Below are positions 20,014 through 31,808 of a stretch of DNA of 64,000 nt, piece by piece. A program made the translations under genes and the position numbers. The notes under the pieces were generated by a model that saw only the letters and a list, made by a program, of their open reading frames with translations, made no database searches and was not told the origin of the DNA. The DNA comes from Ectothiorhodospira shaposhnikovii (GTDB taxonomy: Bacteria; Pseudomonadota; Gammaproteobacteria; Ectothiorhodospirales; Ectothiorhodospiraceae). The DNA is taken from assembly GCF_016584105.1 (NCBI RefSeq), contig NZ_NRSM01000013.1:1-64000 (forward strand), in the 5' to 3' direction. How positions within the stretch are numbered: the stretch's first letter is position 1; each line of letters opens with the position of its first letter.

Positions 20014-21801
20014 CTATTTCACGGATTGCCGCAACTGGCTCTGCCAGAGTCCGGCATAGACCCCCTGCCGGGCCAGGAGGACATCATGGGTGCCCTGCTC
20101 CACCACCTGCCCCTGGTCCAGCACGATGATGTGATCCGCATCCTGAATGGTAGAGAGCCGATGGGCAATGGCCAGGGTGGTACGCTCCCGGGCAATCTCC
20201 TTCAATGCACCCATAATGGCCTGCTCCGAATGGGAGTCCAGGGATGAGGTGGCCTCGTCAAGGATCAGAATGGGCGGGTCCTTGAGGATCACCCGGGCAA
20301 TGGCGATGCGCTGTTTCTCGCCGCCGGAGAGTTTGAGTCCCCGCTCCCCCACCACGGTGTCGTACCCCTGGGGCAGACGGGCAATGAAGTCTTCCAGGTG
20401 GGCCAGATGGGCGGCCCGCCGCACGGCGGCCTCCGTGGCACCGGGACACCCGTAGGCAATGTTGTAACGGATGCTGTCGTTGAACAGCACCGTATCCTGG
20501 GGCACCACGCCGATGGCCGCCCGCAGGCTGTCCTGGGTCACGTCCCGGATATCCTGCCCATGGATGCAGATACTGCCCCGGTCCACGTCGTAGAACCGGA
20601 ACAGCAGACGGGCCAGGGTGGACTTGCCGGCACCGCTGGCGCCGACGATGGCCACCTTGTGCCCGGCGGGTACATGAAAGCTCACCCGGTCCAGAATCCG
20701 CCGATCCGGGCCGTAGCCGAAACAGACGTCCGTGAACCGGATCTCTCCGCCATCGGCCACCAGCGCGCCCGCCCCGGGGCGATCCACCACCCTGGGCGAC
20801 TGATCCATGAGGCCGAACAGGCGCTCGATGTTGATCAGGGATTCGCGGATCTCCCGGTACACAAAGCCCAGGAAGTTCAGCGGGATGAACAGCTGGATCA
20901 TGTAGGCGTTGACCATCACCAGATCCCCCACCGTCATCTCTCCGGCAGCCACCCGGGAGGACGCCATGATCATCATGACCGTGATGCCACCGGCAATGAT
21001 CAGGGCCTGGCCGGAGTTGAGCGCCGCCAGGGACAGGCGATTCTTCATCCGCGCCGATTCCCAGGATTCCAGATCCGCGTCATAGCGCCGGGCCTCGAAG
21101 GCCTCGTTGCCGAAGTATTTCACCGTTTCATAGTTGAGCAGACTGTCCACGGCACGGGTGTTGGAGCGGTTGTCCATCTGGTTGGCCTCGCGCACGAAGC
21201 GGTTGCGCCACTCGGTCACGAAGATGGAAAAGATCACGTAGATGCCCACCGACAACACCATGGTCACGGCAAAACCCGGACTCAGGATGAGCATCAGGAT
21301 CACCGCCACCATGGCGATCTCCAGCAGGGTGGGGATGATGTTGAAGACGGTGAAGCGCAGCAGGAAGCTGATACCGGTGGTGCCCCGTTCGATGTCCCGG
21401 GTCAGGCCGCCGGTGCGCCGGGACAGGTGAAACCCCAGGTCCATCCGGTGCAGATGCTCGAACACCCGCAGGGAAACCCGCCGCATGGCCCGCTCCGCCA
21501 CCCGGGCGAAGACGGCATCCCGCAGCTCGCCGAAGAACACCGAGCCGAACCGCAACAGACCATAGGCCAGCAATAACCCCAGGGGAATGGCCACCAGGGC
21601 CGCTTCCGCCGAGGGATCGAAGTGGTCCACGATGTACTTGAGGGCCACCGGCACTGCCACGTTGGCCAGCTTGGCCAGGGTAAGAAAGAGCACGGCCAAG
21701 GCCACCCGCCCCCGGAACTCCATCAGATAGGGCAGCAGGCTGGCAAGGATGCGCCAGTTGATGGGCTGGTCGGAATAGGCGTAATCGGAGCGGTGTCTCA
21801 C
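20014..21801 (-). CDS. ABC transporter, fused permease/ATPase, Atm1/HMT1-like
   Basis: A half-transporter of 595 residues that would act as a homodimeric exporter in the inner membrane. The N-terminal six-TM domain (about 20-310) starts WRILASLLPYLMEFRGRVALAVLFLTLAKLANV and contains RRTGGLTRDIERGTTGISFLL, RSNTRAVDSLLNYETVKYFGNE and RVAAGEMTVGDLVMVN, as in the ABCB/Atm1 group. The ATPase has Walker A GASGAGKST (about 383), Q-loop, signature LSGGEKQR (about 489) and Walker B LILDEATSSLD. Family members export glutathione or persulfide conjugates linked to Fe-S assembly or heavy metals. The substrate here is not deducible. Confidence 0.88.
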   Translation of the reverse strand: MRHRSDYAYSDQPINWRILASLLPYLMEFRGRVALAVLFLTLAKLANVAVPVALKYIVDHFDPSAEAALVAIPLGLLLAYGLLRFGSVFFGELRDAVFARVAERAMRRVSLRVFEHLHRMDLGFHLSRRTGGLTRDIERGTTGISFLLRFTVFNIIPTLLEIAMVAVILMLILSPGFAVTMVLSVGIYVIFSIFVTEWRNRFVREANQMDNRSNTRAVDSLLNYETVKYFGNEAFEARRYDADLESWESARMKNRLSLAALNSGQALIIAGGITVMMIMASSRVAAGEMTVGDLVMVNAYMIQLFIPLNFLGFVYREIRESLINIERLFGLMDQSPRVVDRPGAGALVADGGEIRFTDVCFGYGPDRRILDRVSFHVPAGHKVAIVGASGAGKSTLARLLFRFYDVDRGSICIHGQDIRDVTQDSLRAAIGVVPQDTVLFNDSIRYNIAYGCPGATEAAVRRAAHLAHLEDFIARLPQGYDTVVGERGLKLSGGEKQRIAIARVILKDPPILILDEATSSLDSHSEQAIMGALKEIARERTTLAIAHRLSTIQDADHIIVLDQGQVVEQGTHDVLLARQGVYAGLWQSQLRQSVK

Positions 21802-21954
21802 ATCATTTCCGGCAATGGACGGAATCGTCCGTTATACCCAATGAGATCAATCAAGGAAATATTCCAAAATTCCCGGACTGCTGTTGTTTTGCGCATTACA
21901 ACTGAATAATCTCTTGTAGTTCAGCTCTCTCCTCCCCACAGGAACACCCGCAAC

Positions 21955-23538
21955 ATGACTTTCAGCCTTCAGCAACATGGCATCAACGTGGCAAAGGTGC
22001 TGCGCAACCCCTCCCCGGCAGTCCTTTATGAAGGGGCCCTGGCCCACGAGCACGGCTCCGCCATCTCCTCCACCGGTGCCCTCATCGCCAAGTCCGGCGC
22101 AAAAACCGGCCGTAGCCCCAAGGACAAGCGTGTGGTCCAGCATGATCACATCAACGACGATGTCTGGTGGGGCTCCGTCAACGTAGGCCTGGAACCCGGC
22201 AGTTTCGACAGCCTGCGCACCCAGGCGGTGGACCATCTCAATACCTGCAGCCGCCTGTATGTCATCGACGGCTTTGCCGGCTGGGACCCCCGCTATCGCA
22301 TCCGCATCCGGGTGATCTGCGAGCGGGCCTACCACGCCCTGTTCATGCAGAACATGCTGATCCGCCCCACCGCGGAAGAACTGGAAAACTACGGCGAGCC
22401 GGACTACGTGATCTACAACGCCGGCCGCGCCGCCGCCGACACCGGCATCCCCGGCGTGAAGAACAGCACCAGCGTGAGCCTGTGCTTTGATCGCCGCGAG
22501 TTCGTGATCCTGGGCACCGAATACGCTGGCGAAATGAAGAAGGGCGTGTTCACCATCATGAACTACATCATGCCCAAGCAGAACGTGCTCTCCATGCACT
22601 GTTCCGCCAACGAGGGCAAGGACGGTGACGTTTCCATCTTCTTCGGCCTGTCCGGCACCGGCAAGACCACCCTTTCGGCCGATCCCGAGCGCGCCCTGAT
22701 CGGTGACGACGAGCACTGCTGGAGTGACGAGGGGGTTTTCAACATCGAAGGCGGCTGCTACGCCAAGGCCATCAGCCTGGACCCGAAAGCGGAGCCGGAA
22801 ATCTTCAATGCCATCCGTTTCGGTGCCGTGCTGGAAAACGTGGTCTACGACCAGGATACCCGGGAAGTGAACTACGAGGACGGCAGCATCACCGAAAACA
22901 CCCGCTGCTCCTACCCGGTGGAATTCATCCCCAATGCCAAGATCCCCTGCACCGGGGGACACCCGAGCAACGTGATCTTCCTCACCTGTGACGCCTTCAG
23001 CGTGCTGCCGCCGGTCAGTCGCCTGACCCCGGCCCAGGCCATGTACCACTTCATCAGTGGCTACACCGCCAAGGTGGCGGGCACTGAAGTGGGCGTGACC
23101 GAGCCGGAGGCCACCTTCTCCGCCTGCTTCGGCGCTCCCTTCCTGGTCTGGCACCCGACCCGCTATGCGGAACTGCTGGCGGAACGCATCCGCAAGCATG
23201 ACGTGGGCGTGTGGATGGTGAACACCGGCTGGAGCGGCGGTCCCTACGGGGTCGGCAAGCGCATGAGCATCGCCCACACCCGGGCCATCATCGACGCCAT
23301 CCATGACGGCTCCCTGGACCAGGTGGAGACGGTACCGGACCCCATCTTCGGGGTGCATATTCCGGTTTCCTGCCCCAACGTACCGGACGAGGTGCTGGTG
23401 CCTTCCAACACCTGGCAGGACCAGCAGGCCTATCAGGAGACGGCCCGCAAGCTGGCCCGCCTGTTCCACGAGAATTTCAAAATCTACGCGGACCAGGCCA
23501 GCCCGGAACTGCTGGAAGCGGCACCGCGGGTGGAGTGA
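21955..23538 (+). CDS. pckA: Phosphoenolpyruvate carboxykinase (ATP)
   Basis: Converts oxaloacetate plus ATP to PEP, CO2 and ADP, the entry to gluconeogenesis and anaplerotic balance. 527 residues, typical. The substrate site is RNPSPAVLYEGAL near the start, then SGAKTGRSPKDKRVV. The kinase motifs are FFGLSGTGKTTLSADP (P-loop, about residue 225-240) and IGDDEHCWSDEGVFNIEGGCYAK (metal site). The ATP-type C-terminal VNTGWSGGPYGVGKR is present. It is monocistronic in appearance, between the divergent ABC gene and a convergent aminotransferase, with a shared GC hairpin at its end. Confidence 0.97.
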   Translation: MTFSLQQHGINVAKVLRNPSPAVLYEGALAHEHGSAISSTGALIAKSGAKTGRSPKDKRVVQHDHINDDVWWGSVNVGLEPGSFDSLRTQAVDHLNTCSRLYVIDGFAGWDPRYRIRIRVICERAYHALFMQNMLIRPTAEELENYGEPDYVIYNAGRAAADTGIPGVKNSTSVSLCFDRREFVILGTEYAGEMKKGVFTIMNYIMPKQNVLSMHCSANEGKDGDVSIFFGLSGTGKTTLSADPERALIGDDEHCWSDEGVFNIEGGCYAKAISLDPKAEPEIFNAIRFGAVLENVVYDQDTREVNYEDGSITENTRCSYPVEFIPNAKIPCTGGHPSNVIFLTCDAFSVLPPVSRLTPAQAMYHFISGYTAKVAGTEVGVTEPEATFSACFGAPFLVWHPTRYAELLAERIRKHDVGVWMVNTGWSGGPYGVGKRMSIAHTRAIIDAIHDGSLDQVETVPDPIFGVHIPVSCPNVPDEVLVPSNTWQDQQAYQETARKLARLFHENFKIYADQASPELLEAAPRVE

Positions 23539-23559
23539 GCCTTTTCCTCCCCTCACCCC

Positions 23560-23588
23560 AGCCCCTCTCCCGCAAGGGGAGAGGGGCT
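23560..23588. terminator. GC hairpin between convergent pckA and aminotransferase
   Basis: AGCCCCTCTCCC and GGGGAGAGGGGCT form a 12-bp stem with a CAA-type loop. It begins 22 bp after the pckA stop and overlaps the last codon of the facing gene. No U-tract is present, so it is a REP-like or bidirectional stop signal. Confidence 0.5.
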
Positions 23589-24753
23589 ACTGCAGGAAAA
23601 CCCGCAACCGCTCCACCGCCTGCTCCAGCACCGGCAGATCCCGGGTGTAGGCAAACCGCACATGGGAGCGGGCCAGATGGTCGCCAAAATCCAGGCCGGG
23701 GGTGATGGCCACCCCCGCCTCTTCCAGACAACGCTCCGCCAGGGCAAAGCTGTCCTCGCCGAAGGCGGTGCTGTCCCCGTAGAGGTAGAAGGCCCCACGG
23801 GGCGTCACCGGCACCTTCAGGCCCAGTTCCCGCAGGGCCGGCAGCAGGAAATCCCGCCGGGTGCGAAAGGCCTCCCGGCGGGCCTCCAGAATGTCCATGC
23901 AGGCCGGGGTGAAGGCGGCCAGGGCCGCGTGCTGGGCCGGCGTGGAAGCCGCCAGGAACAGGTTCTGGGCCAGTTTGTCCAGCTCCCGCACGCAGTCCCG
24001 GGGCGCCACCACCCAGCCCAGACGCCACCCGGTCATGCCGAAAAACTTGGAGAAGCTGTTGATGACGAACAGGTCTTCGGACAGGGCCGCCGCGGTGCCG
24101 TTCTCCCCTTCATACACCAGCCCCTGATAGATCTCGTCCACGATCAGGGCGCCCCCACGATCCCGGGTGAAGTCCAGCAGTCCGGACAGCAAGGCGCGGT
24201 CCGCCAGGGTGCCGGTGGGGTTGGACGGGGTGGCCACCATGGCCGCCACGGTCCGCTCCGACCAGTGCCGGGCCAGGAGGGACGCCGTAAGCTGGTAATC
24301 CGTCTCCGCCCCCACCGGCACCGACACCGCCTCCCCCTCGAAGGTACGCACGAAATGCCGGTTGCACGGGTAACCGGGATCAGTCATCAGCACCTGATCA
24401 CCGGGATTGAGCAAAATGCCCATCACCAGCAGCAGAGCGCCCGACGCCCCGGGGGTGATCACGATGCGCTCGGGGGCCACGTCCGCCCCCAGGACATCCT
24501 GGTAGTAGCGGGCGATGGCCTCCCGCAGGGCGGGCAGGCCGGTGGCCGGGGTGTAATGGGTGTGTCCCGCCTGCAGGGCGCGGATACCGGCCTCCACGAT
24601 GGGGGCCGGGGTCTGAAAATCCGGTTCGCCGATCTCCAGATGGACGATATCCCGTCCCTGGGCTTCCAGACACCGGGCGCGGGCCAGCAGGTCCATGACA
24701 TGAAAGGGCTGGATGTGAGCCATCCGCCGGGCGATGGGGCGTGCGGGCGACAT
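23587..24753 (-). CDS. PLP-dependent class I/II aminotransferase
   Basis: 388-residue fold-type I aminotransferase. Visible motifs are LEIGEPDFQTPAPI, HYTPATGLPALREAIARYY, SNPTGTLA, IVDEIYQGLVYEG and the PLP lysine in INSFSKFFGMTGWRLGW (about residue 235). This is the aspartate/alanine transaminase group that includes AlaC-like and generic aspartate aminotransferases. Substrate cannot be assigned from sequence. It lies 7 bp downstream of lysS on the same strand, so it is probably the last gene of a prfB-lysS transcript. Confidence 0.88.
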   Translation of the reverse strand: MSPARPIARRMAHIQPFHVMDLLARARCLEAQGRDIVHLEIGEPDFQTPAPIVEAGIRALQAGHTHYTPATGLPALREAIARYYQDVLGADVAPERIVITPGASGALLLVMGILLNPGDQVLMTDPGYPCNRHFVRTFEGEAVSVPVGAETDYQLTASLLARHWSERTVAAMVATPSNPTGTLADRALLSGLLDFTRDRGGALIVDEIYQGLVYEGENGTAAALSEDLFVINSFSKFFGMTGWRLGWVVAPRDCVRELDKLAQNLFLAASTPAQHAALAAFTPACMDILEARREAFRTRRDFLLPALRELGLKVPVTPRGAFYLYGDSTAFGEDSFALAERCLEEAGVAITPGLDFGDHLARSHVRFAYTRDLPVLEQAVERLRVFLQ

Positions 24754-24760
24754 GGTGATG

Positions 24761-26257
<1,497 letters not shown>

Positions 26258-26304
26258 TGGCTTGATCGGGGTCCTGATGGGAATGCAGTGCGTGAAACGG
26301 CGGC

Positions 26305-27403
26305 TCAAAGCCCGCTCTTGAGGCTGGCTTCGATGAAGGGGTCCAGATCACCGTCCAGCACGGCCTGGGTGTTGCCCACTTCCACGCCGGTGCGCAGGTC
26401 CTTGATGCGGGACTGGTCCAGCACATAGGAACGGATCTGGCTGCCCCAGCCGATGTCGGCCTTGTTGTCTTCCATGGCCTGCTTCTCGGCGTTGCGCTTT
26501 TGCAGCTCCAGCTCATAGAGCTTGGCCTTGAGCTGCTTCATGGCCGTGTCCTTGTTCTTGTGCTGGGAACGGTCGTTCTGGCAGGCCGCCACCACGCCGG
26601 TGGGCACGTGGGTGATACGCACGGCGGACTCGGTCCGGTTCACGTGCTGACCGCCGGCGCCGCTGGCACGGTAGACGTCGATACGCAGGTCCGCCGGATT
26701 GATCTCGATATCGATGTCGTCATCCACTTCCGGGGACACGAACACCGAGGTAAAGGAGGTATGACGGCGGTTGCCGGAGTCAAAGGGGGACTTTCGCACC
26801 AGACGGTGGACGCCGGTTTCGGTGCGCAGCCAGCCGAAGGCATAGGGGCCGTCAAAGCGGATGGTGGCACTCTTGATGCCCGCCACGTCCCCTTCGGAGA
26901 CTTCCATCAGTTCGGTCTTGAAGCCGCGACGCTCACCCCAGCGCAGGTACATGCGCAGCAGCATCTCCGCCCAGTCCTGGGCCTCGGTGCCGCCGGAGCC
27001 CGCCTGGATGTCGAGGAAGGCGGCGCAGCCGTCCATCTCGCCGGCGAACATGCGCTGGAACTCCAGCTCGCCCACCTGCTGTTCGAACCGCTCCAAATCG
27101 GCCTCGACAGCCTGGGCGGTGTCCCCGTCGTTCTCTTCCTGGGCCAGTTCCAGCAGCTCGCGGGTCTCGCTCAGGCTGTCGGTGAGGGTGGCCAGGTTAC
27201 CGACCACATGGTCCAGCTGGGCACGCTCGCGCCCCAGGGACTGGGCCTTTTCGGGGTCGTTCCAGATATTGGGGTCTTCCAGTTCCCGACTGACTTCTTC
27301 CAGGCGCTCGCGCTTGGCATCGAAGTCAAAGATACCCCCTCAGGGCTTCCACACGCCCTTGCAGATCCTTGATTTGGGAAAACAGCGGGTTGAGTTCCAG
27401 CAT
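26305..27403 (-). CDS. prfB: Peptide chain release factor 2, programmed +1 frameshift
   Basis: Recognises UGA and UAA stop codons. The start at 27403 gives [25 protein letters not shown], followed by an in-frame TGA at 27326-27328. Translation must slip +1 on CTT-TGA-C to continue as [19 protein letters not shown] and finish at 26305 (365 residues after shifting). The Shine-Dalgarno-like AGGGGG ahead of TATCTTTGAC is identical to the E. coli autoregulatory site. The stop-recognition SPF motif ([16 protein letters not shown]) and the GGQ loop ([18 protein letters not shown]) are intact. lysS follows. Confidence 0.98.
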
Positions 27404-27552
27404 CGCTCGGCCTTTCAACGCGAATATGAATGGGGAAAAGCCGGGTATTGTAGCAGGTGGTTCGCGGGGATAGCACCTCGCCGCCAGCCCGCGACCGGAC
27501 ACTTCAAGGACCGGGCGGGAACACCACGCGCATGCTCCCACCCGGCAAGACA

Positions 27553-28794
27553 TCAGAAGTAGTCGAACAGGGACAGCCTCTGCACCTGCATGTAGGACAA
27601 CTGGGCCGCCTGCAGACTCACCTGCTGGAGGCTGAACCGGCTGATGGCCTCGGCGTAGTCGAGATCCCGGATCTCGGACAGCGTGGTTTTCATCTGCAGG
27701 ATCTGGTCGGCGTTCATGTTCTCCTGGGATTCCAGCACGTTCAGGCGGGCACCCATGGTGGCCCGGGTGTCCAGGACATGGCCCATGAGATTATCCAGTT
27801 CCGTCAACCCCCGGTTGATGGCATTGTTGACTGGCGCGGTACTGGAACCCACACCGGTGTTCAGGGCATCAATCATGTCCTGGATGCTGGCAAACATGCT
27901 CTGGGCCTCGGAGGCCCGTACCGCAAAGGTGTCTCCGTCATTGGGACTGCCCTGGACTTCCACCTGAATACCGAGGAACTGGATCGACGAGCCGCTGACA
28001 TAGGGCACGGGGTCGGTGGTGGGCGTCCCGTCTTCCCCGATCACCGGGACAAAATTACCGCCGGAATCCACCACCTGGTAGGTGGTGTCTTCACCGACCT
28101 GGGTGAAGCGGATCTCGAACGGCCCGTCGGCGGCATTGGTGTTCCAGGCGGCCAGATCCACCACCTGACCGCTGTCGATCACCCCCGAACCGGTGTTATT
28201 ACCCACCAAGGTACGGAAGATGCCGTTGCCGTCCAGGATCCCTTCAAACACCGCGTTGCCCGGATCGCTCACTGTCACCTTGCGCACCGGGCTGATATCC
28301 ACCTGGCGGCTCTGGGAATCCCCCTGATAAATCACGGTGCCGGCGGCATCCACGACAAAGGGCTTGGTCTGGGACTGATAGCCGGCAAACAGGTATTCAC
28401 CATTGGCATCCCGGGTATTGGCCAGATCCACCAGACCATCAAGGATTTCCTGCATTTCCAGAGCGATATAGCGCCGGGTTTCATCGGTTTCCGTGGCATT
28501 GTTGGCCCGCACCGCCAGTTCACGGATACGTTGCAGATCGTTGCTGACGGCACCCAGGGTCACTTCACTGAACCTGACACGCTGCTCCGCCAGATCCAGA
28601 TTGCGCTGGTACTGGTTGGTCTGGGAAATGCGGCTCTCGAATTGCAGGGCCTGTACACTGCCGCTGGGGTCGTCGGAGGGCGAAAGGATGCGGCGCCCGG
28701 TACTGAGCTGGTTCTGGGTGCGCGCCAGCGCCGCCTGCTGGCGGATCATGGTGTCAACACCGTTCTGAAATATCTGGTTCGTGGATATACGCAT
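27553..28794 (-). CDS. flgL: Flagellar hook-associated protein FlgL (HAP3)
   Basis: Joins the hook to the filament with FlgK. 413 residues. The N-terminal flagellin-like helix RISTNQIFQNGVDTMIRQQAALARTQNQLSTG is followed by the conserved GRRILSPSDDPSG, and the C-terminal coiled segment (RDLDYAEAISRFSLQQVSLQAAQLSYMQVQRLSLFDYF) ends the protein, as in FlgL. It follows flgK by 2 bp and is the last gene of the flgBCDEFGHIJKL run. Confidence 0.95.
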   Translation of the reverse strand: MRISTNQIFQNGVDTMIRQQAALARTQNQLSTGRRILSPSDDPSGSVQALQFESRISQTNQYQRNLDLAEQRVRFSEVTLGAVSNDLQRIRELAVRANNATETDETRRYIALEMQEILDGLVDLANTRDANGEYLFAGYQSQTKPFVVDAAGTVIYQGDSQSRQVDISPVRKVTVSDPGNAVFEGILDGNGIFRTLVGNNTGSGVIDSGQVVDLAAWNTNAADGPFEIRFTQVGEDTTYQVVDSGGNFVPVIGEDGTPTTDPVPYVSGSSIQFLGIQVEVQGSPNDGDTFAVRASEAQSMFASIQDMIDALNTGVGSSTAPVNNAINRGLTELDNLMGHVLDTRATMGARLNVLESQENMNADQILQMKTTLSEIRDLDYAEAISRFSLQQVSLQAAQLSYMQVQRLSLFDYF

Positions 28795-28796
28795 GA

Positions 28797-30686
28797 CTAA
28801 CGCCTCACAACCCCGATCAGGGTGTCAAACAGAGTATTGGTCACGGCGATGATCTGAGCCGAAGCCTGGTAGGCCTGCTGGAAACGCAACAGATTGGCGG
28901 CCTCTTCATCCAGATTCACACCTGAGATGCTTTCCCGCTGCGCCCAGGCATCGGCCAGCAACTGTGCCTGGGCCTTGGCGGCCACTTCTGCCTGGCGGGT
29001 CATGGTGCCCACCTGACCGATCAGGCTGTTATAGGCGCCCTCAATGGAGGTTCGTCCGCTGTCCAGGTAATTGGTGCTCTGCACCAGGGACAGGGCCAGG
29101 GCGTTGCGGTTGTCGCCAACACCGAAATTGTCGTTCTTGCTGACGGTAAAGGTATCACCCGCCTGGGGCTCCCCGGACAGGATCATCTCCAGTCCGTCCC
29201 TTTCGGCACGCCAGACGCCGGTGGAGATCTCCTGGAAATCACCGGCATCAAATTCAAACACCAGGTCGCCACTGGCACCATTGAACCAGGCGGAAAACGC
29301 GGAAGCATCCACCGCGGACAGGGACTGAACCTGCGCATTGCCGGTATTGCCCGCATCCGGTGTGGTGATGATCGCGGTGGCGGCGGCCAACTTTTCCGGC
29401 TGAGTGATGGCCACGTTAATCCCCTGGGCCGCGCCCCGGGTGGGACGGATCAGGAAATTGTCTCCTTCCACCGCAGTGGGGGGAGCAACCGGCAACTGGA
29501 TCTTCAGGCCATCCACACGGGTCCAGCCGTCGGCATCCGGTGTCGGCAAGTTCACCGACGCGCCGCCGGGCTGGCGGCTGAGCTGCCAGGCCGTACCATC
29601 AAAAGTCAGCCGATAGTCGTTGGCGGTCAGACCGGCAAGACCCGCCTGATCAAACTGCACCAACGGCTTGTCGGACACGGTCCCACTGCCCACCAGGACC
29701 TCCGGGTCTGCAATGGTGAAGAAATCCCCACCCAAATCACCATTCAGGTCCAGGCCCAGCCTGTGCTGGTTATTGAAGGCGATGGCCATGGTGACCGCCA
29801 CCCGGCCCAGTTCATTCTGGGTCTCGTCCAGTACGGTGCGCACGTCCAGTAACGCCCCCAGGGTCCCTCCGGACATCTGACGGGTAATATCCACACTGCC
29901 ACTGCCCGTGCCGTAACGGATCTCCAGCGGCATGCCCGGCACGGAGGAAACGGCATCAAGCGCAGTGGAGCGGTTGCCCAGCACCACCGCCTGCCCTTTG
30001 CCGATGAACACACTCATGGAACCATCGTCCTGCATGACCGTGCTCACATCCACGAACCTGGAAAGCTCCAGCACCAGTTGATCCCGCTGGTCCAGAAGGT
30101 CATTGGGGGGTTGTCCCCGCCCCTGGGCATTGACGATCTGCATATTCAGATCGGCGATGGAGGCCGTGAGGCTGTTGATCTCGCTGACCACGGTACCGAT
30201 CTGTCCATCCACGATGGCCTGCTGATCCCTGAGATTCTGGTTCAGAAACTTGAACCGGTCCACCAGAGACTCGGCTTCGGAGATGAGCACCGTGCGGTTG
30301 GCGCTGGAGGTGGGGTCGTTACCAAATTGCTGAACCGACGCAAAAAAATTCTGCAACCCCGGTGACAGGCCCGCGGATGGATCGGCCAGCAGGTTGTCCA
30401 CCCGGCTGAAAAAACCATGGGCAGTACTGAAGTAATTGCTGGTGGTGGTGGTGGTGCGCAGCTGACCCTGGATGAACTCGTCATACATGCGTTCGATGGT
30501 GGTCACCCTGGCACCATTGCCGACGTAGCCCGACCCGGAATACTGGGCGGGCAGCGTGGCGAACTGGGCCCGCTGGCGGCTGTAGCCATCCGTGTTGATG
30601 TTGGCGATATTATGCCCCGTGGTAGCCAGGGCGCGCTGAGCCGCATTAAGCCCGGAGGTGCCGATACCCAATAACCCGCTACTCAT
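28797..30686 (-). CDS. flgK: Flagellar hook-associated protein FlgK (HAP1)
   Basis: First hook-filament junction protein, secreted by the flagellar export apparatus. The start at 30686 gives MSSGLLGIGTSGLNAAQRALATTGHNIANINTDGYSRQRA, the conserved N-terminus; an ATG 21 bp upstream is less likely. 629 residues. The C-terminus (NLDEEAANLLRFQQAYQASAQIIAVTNTLFDTLIGVVR) is the standard coiled coil. The middle is variable. Seventy bases separate it from flgJ. Confidence 0.95.
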   Translation of the reverse strand: MSSGLLGIGTSGLNAAQRALATTGHNIANINTDGYSRQRAQFATLPAQYSGSGYVGNGARVTTIERMYDEFIQGQLRTTTTTSNYFSTAHGFFSRVDNLLADPSAGLSPGLQNFFASVQQFGNDPTSSANRTVLISEAESLVDRFKFLNQNLRDQQAIVDGQIGTVVSEINSLTASIADLNMQIVNAQGRGQPPNDLLDQRDQLVLELSRFVDVSTVMQDDGSMSVFIGKGQAVVLGNRSTALDAVSSVPGMPLEIRYGTGSGSVDITRQMSGGTLGALLDVRTVLDETQNELGRVAVTMAIAFNNQHRLGLDLNGDLGGDFFTIADPEVLVGSGTVSDKPLVQFDQAGLAGLTANDYRLTFDGTAWQLSRQPGGASVNLPTPDADGWTRVDGLKIQLPVAPPTAVEGDNFLIRPTRGAAQGINVAITQPEKLAAATAIITTPDAGNTGNAQVQSLSAVDASAFSAWFNGASGDLVFEFDAGDFQEISTGVWRAERDGLEMILSGEPQAGDTFTVSKNDNFGVGDNRNALALSLVQSTNYLDSGRTSIEGAYNSLIGQVGTMTRQAEVAAKAQAQLLADAWAQRESISGVNLDEEAANLLRFQQAYQASAQIIAVTNTLFDTLIGVVRR

Positions 30687-30755
30687 GATGACGGCCTCCC
30701 GGCGCACGGCGCGCCACGAACTTCAAGATATGCATGGACATGATGTTTCCCTCCG

Positions 30756-31745
30756 TCAGGTTGTCGGCGGCACGGCGCTGGAGTTTAGCGAAGAAAGCAC
30801 ATCGCTCAGCGTACCCCGTTCCAGTATGTTGAGAATCTTGTCGGCGTAGGCCGGGTCCGTGGCATAACCAGCGGCCTGCAGGGCCCGGACGTAGCCTTCG
30901 GTATCACCGGCGGCCTGCAGGGCCTGCCGGTAACGGGGATTGGTCTTGATGAAATTCACGTAATCTTCAAAGCTGTCCGCAAGACTGCCATAGGAGCGGA
31001 AGGCGGCCCGCTGCAACTCCGGGACATCCTGGACGTACTCCAGGGTCTGCACGTGGACACGCTCTCCCTCCCAGCGCCGATCAGCCTTGATCCCAAACAG
31101 GTTGTGGCTGCTCCGCCCGTCCCCATGGGTGATGACATGACGCCCCCAGCCGGTCTCCAGGGCGGACTGCGCCACCAGCACTTCGGGAGCCACGCCCAGA
31201 GCCCGCGCCGCCCGTCGGGCATGGGGCCACAAGTCACGGATGAAGGCCTGGGGACTCTCCGGCGACCAGGACGCCTCGCTGCTCCCCCTACCCGCGGCGG
31301 CGGCACTGCGCCGGCCTGTTGCCGTCCCCGGCCGGACTTCTTCCCGGGCAGACGCCGCCACCGAGGCCTCGATGGCGGCCCGCATGGCAGGGATGCGGTG
31401 GCTGGGCATGCGCAATTCCCCACCCGGAACCCCGGCGGTCGACTGCCCTCCGGCCAGTTCCCTGGCCACCTGCTCCCGCAGTCCGATACCCTCGCCCCGG
31501 GCCATGTCCAGGGCAATCTGCTGGTCGAACATGCCCTGGAAGAAGCGGGTATGCTCCCCTGTCAGCCCTCCGTCCGTGGGCATGGCGGCCCGCATGCTCT
31601 TGAGCATCTGCTGGATGAACAGGGCCTCGAACTGCCGGGCCACCTCGTCCGATGCTCCGGCGGCATCGCCCTGGGTCCGGGCACGCAACTCCGCCAGCCC
31701 GCTCATGTCGGTGTAGTGAAAGCTGTCGGCGATGTGGCTGGTCAT
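30756..31745 (-). CDS. flgJ: Flagellar rod-assembly protein/peptidoglycan hydrolase FlgJ
   Basis: Dual-domain FlgJ that caps the growing rod and digests peptidoglycan. The start at 31745 gives MTSHIADSFHYTDMSGLAEL, 329 residues. The N-terminal rod-binding domain contains VARQFEALFIQQMLKSMRAAMP. After a low-complexity linker (about 145-175) comes a glucosaminidase domain with ALGVAPEVLVAQSALETGWGR (catalytic Glu), NLFGIKADRRWEGERV and YGSLADSFEDYVNFI. It is flanked by flgI and flgK. Confidence 0.95.
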   Translation of the reverse strand: MTSHIADSFHYTDMSGLAELRARTQGDAAGASDEVARQFEALFIQQMLKSMRAAMPTDGGLTGEHTRFFQGMFDQQIALDMARGEGIGLREQVARELAGGQSTAGVPGGELRMPSHRIPAMRAAIEASVAASAREEVRPGTATGRRSAAAAGRGSSEASWSPESPQAFIRDLWPHARRAARALGVAPEVLVAQSALETGWGRHVITHGDGRSSHNLFGIKADRRWEGERVHVQTLEYVQDVPELQRAAFRSYGSLADSFEDYVNFIKTNPRYRQALQAAGDTEGYVRALQAAGYATDPAYADKILNILERGTLSDVLSSLNSSAVPPTT

Positions 31746-31808
31746 GTTTTTCCGTCCACGGCTGGTGGCTGTTCCAACGACTTGCAACCGGGTATTGGCA
31801 CCCGGTCC

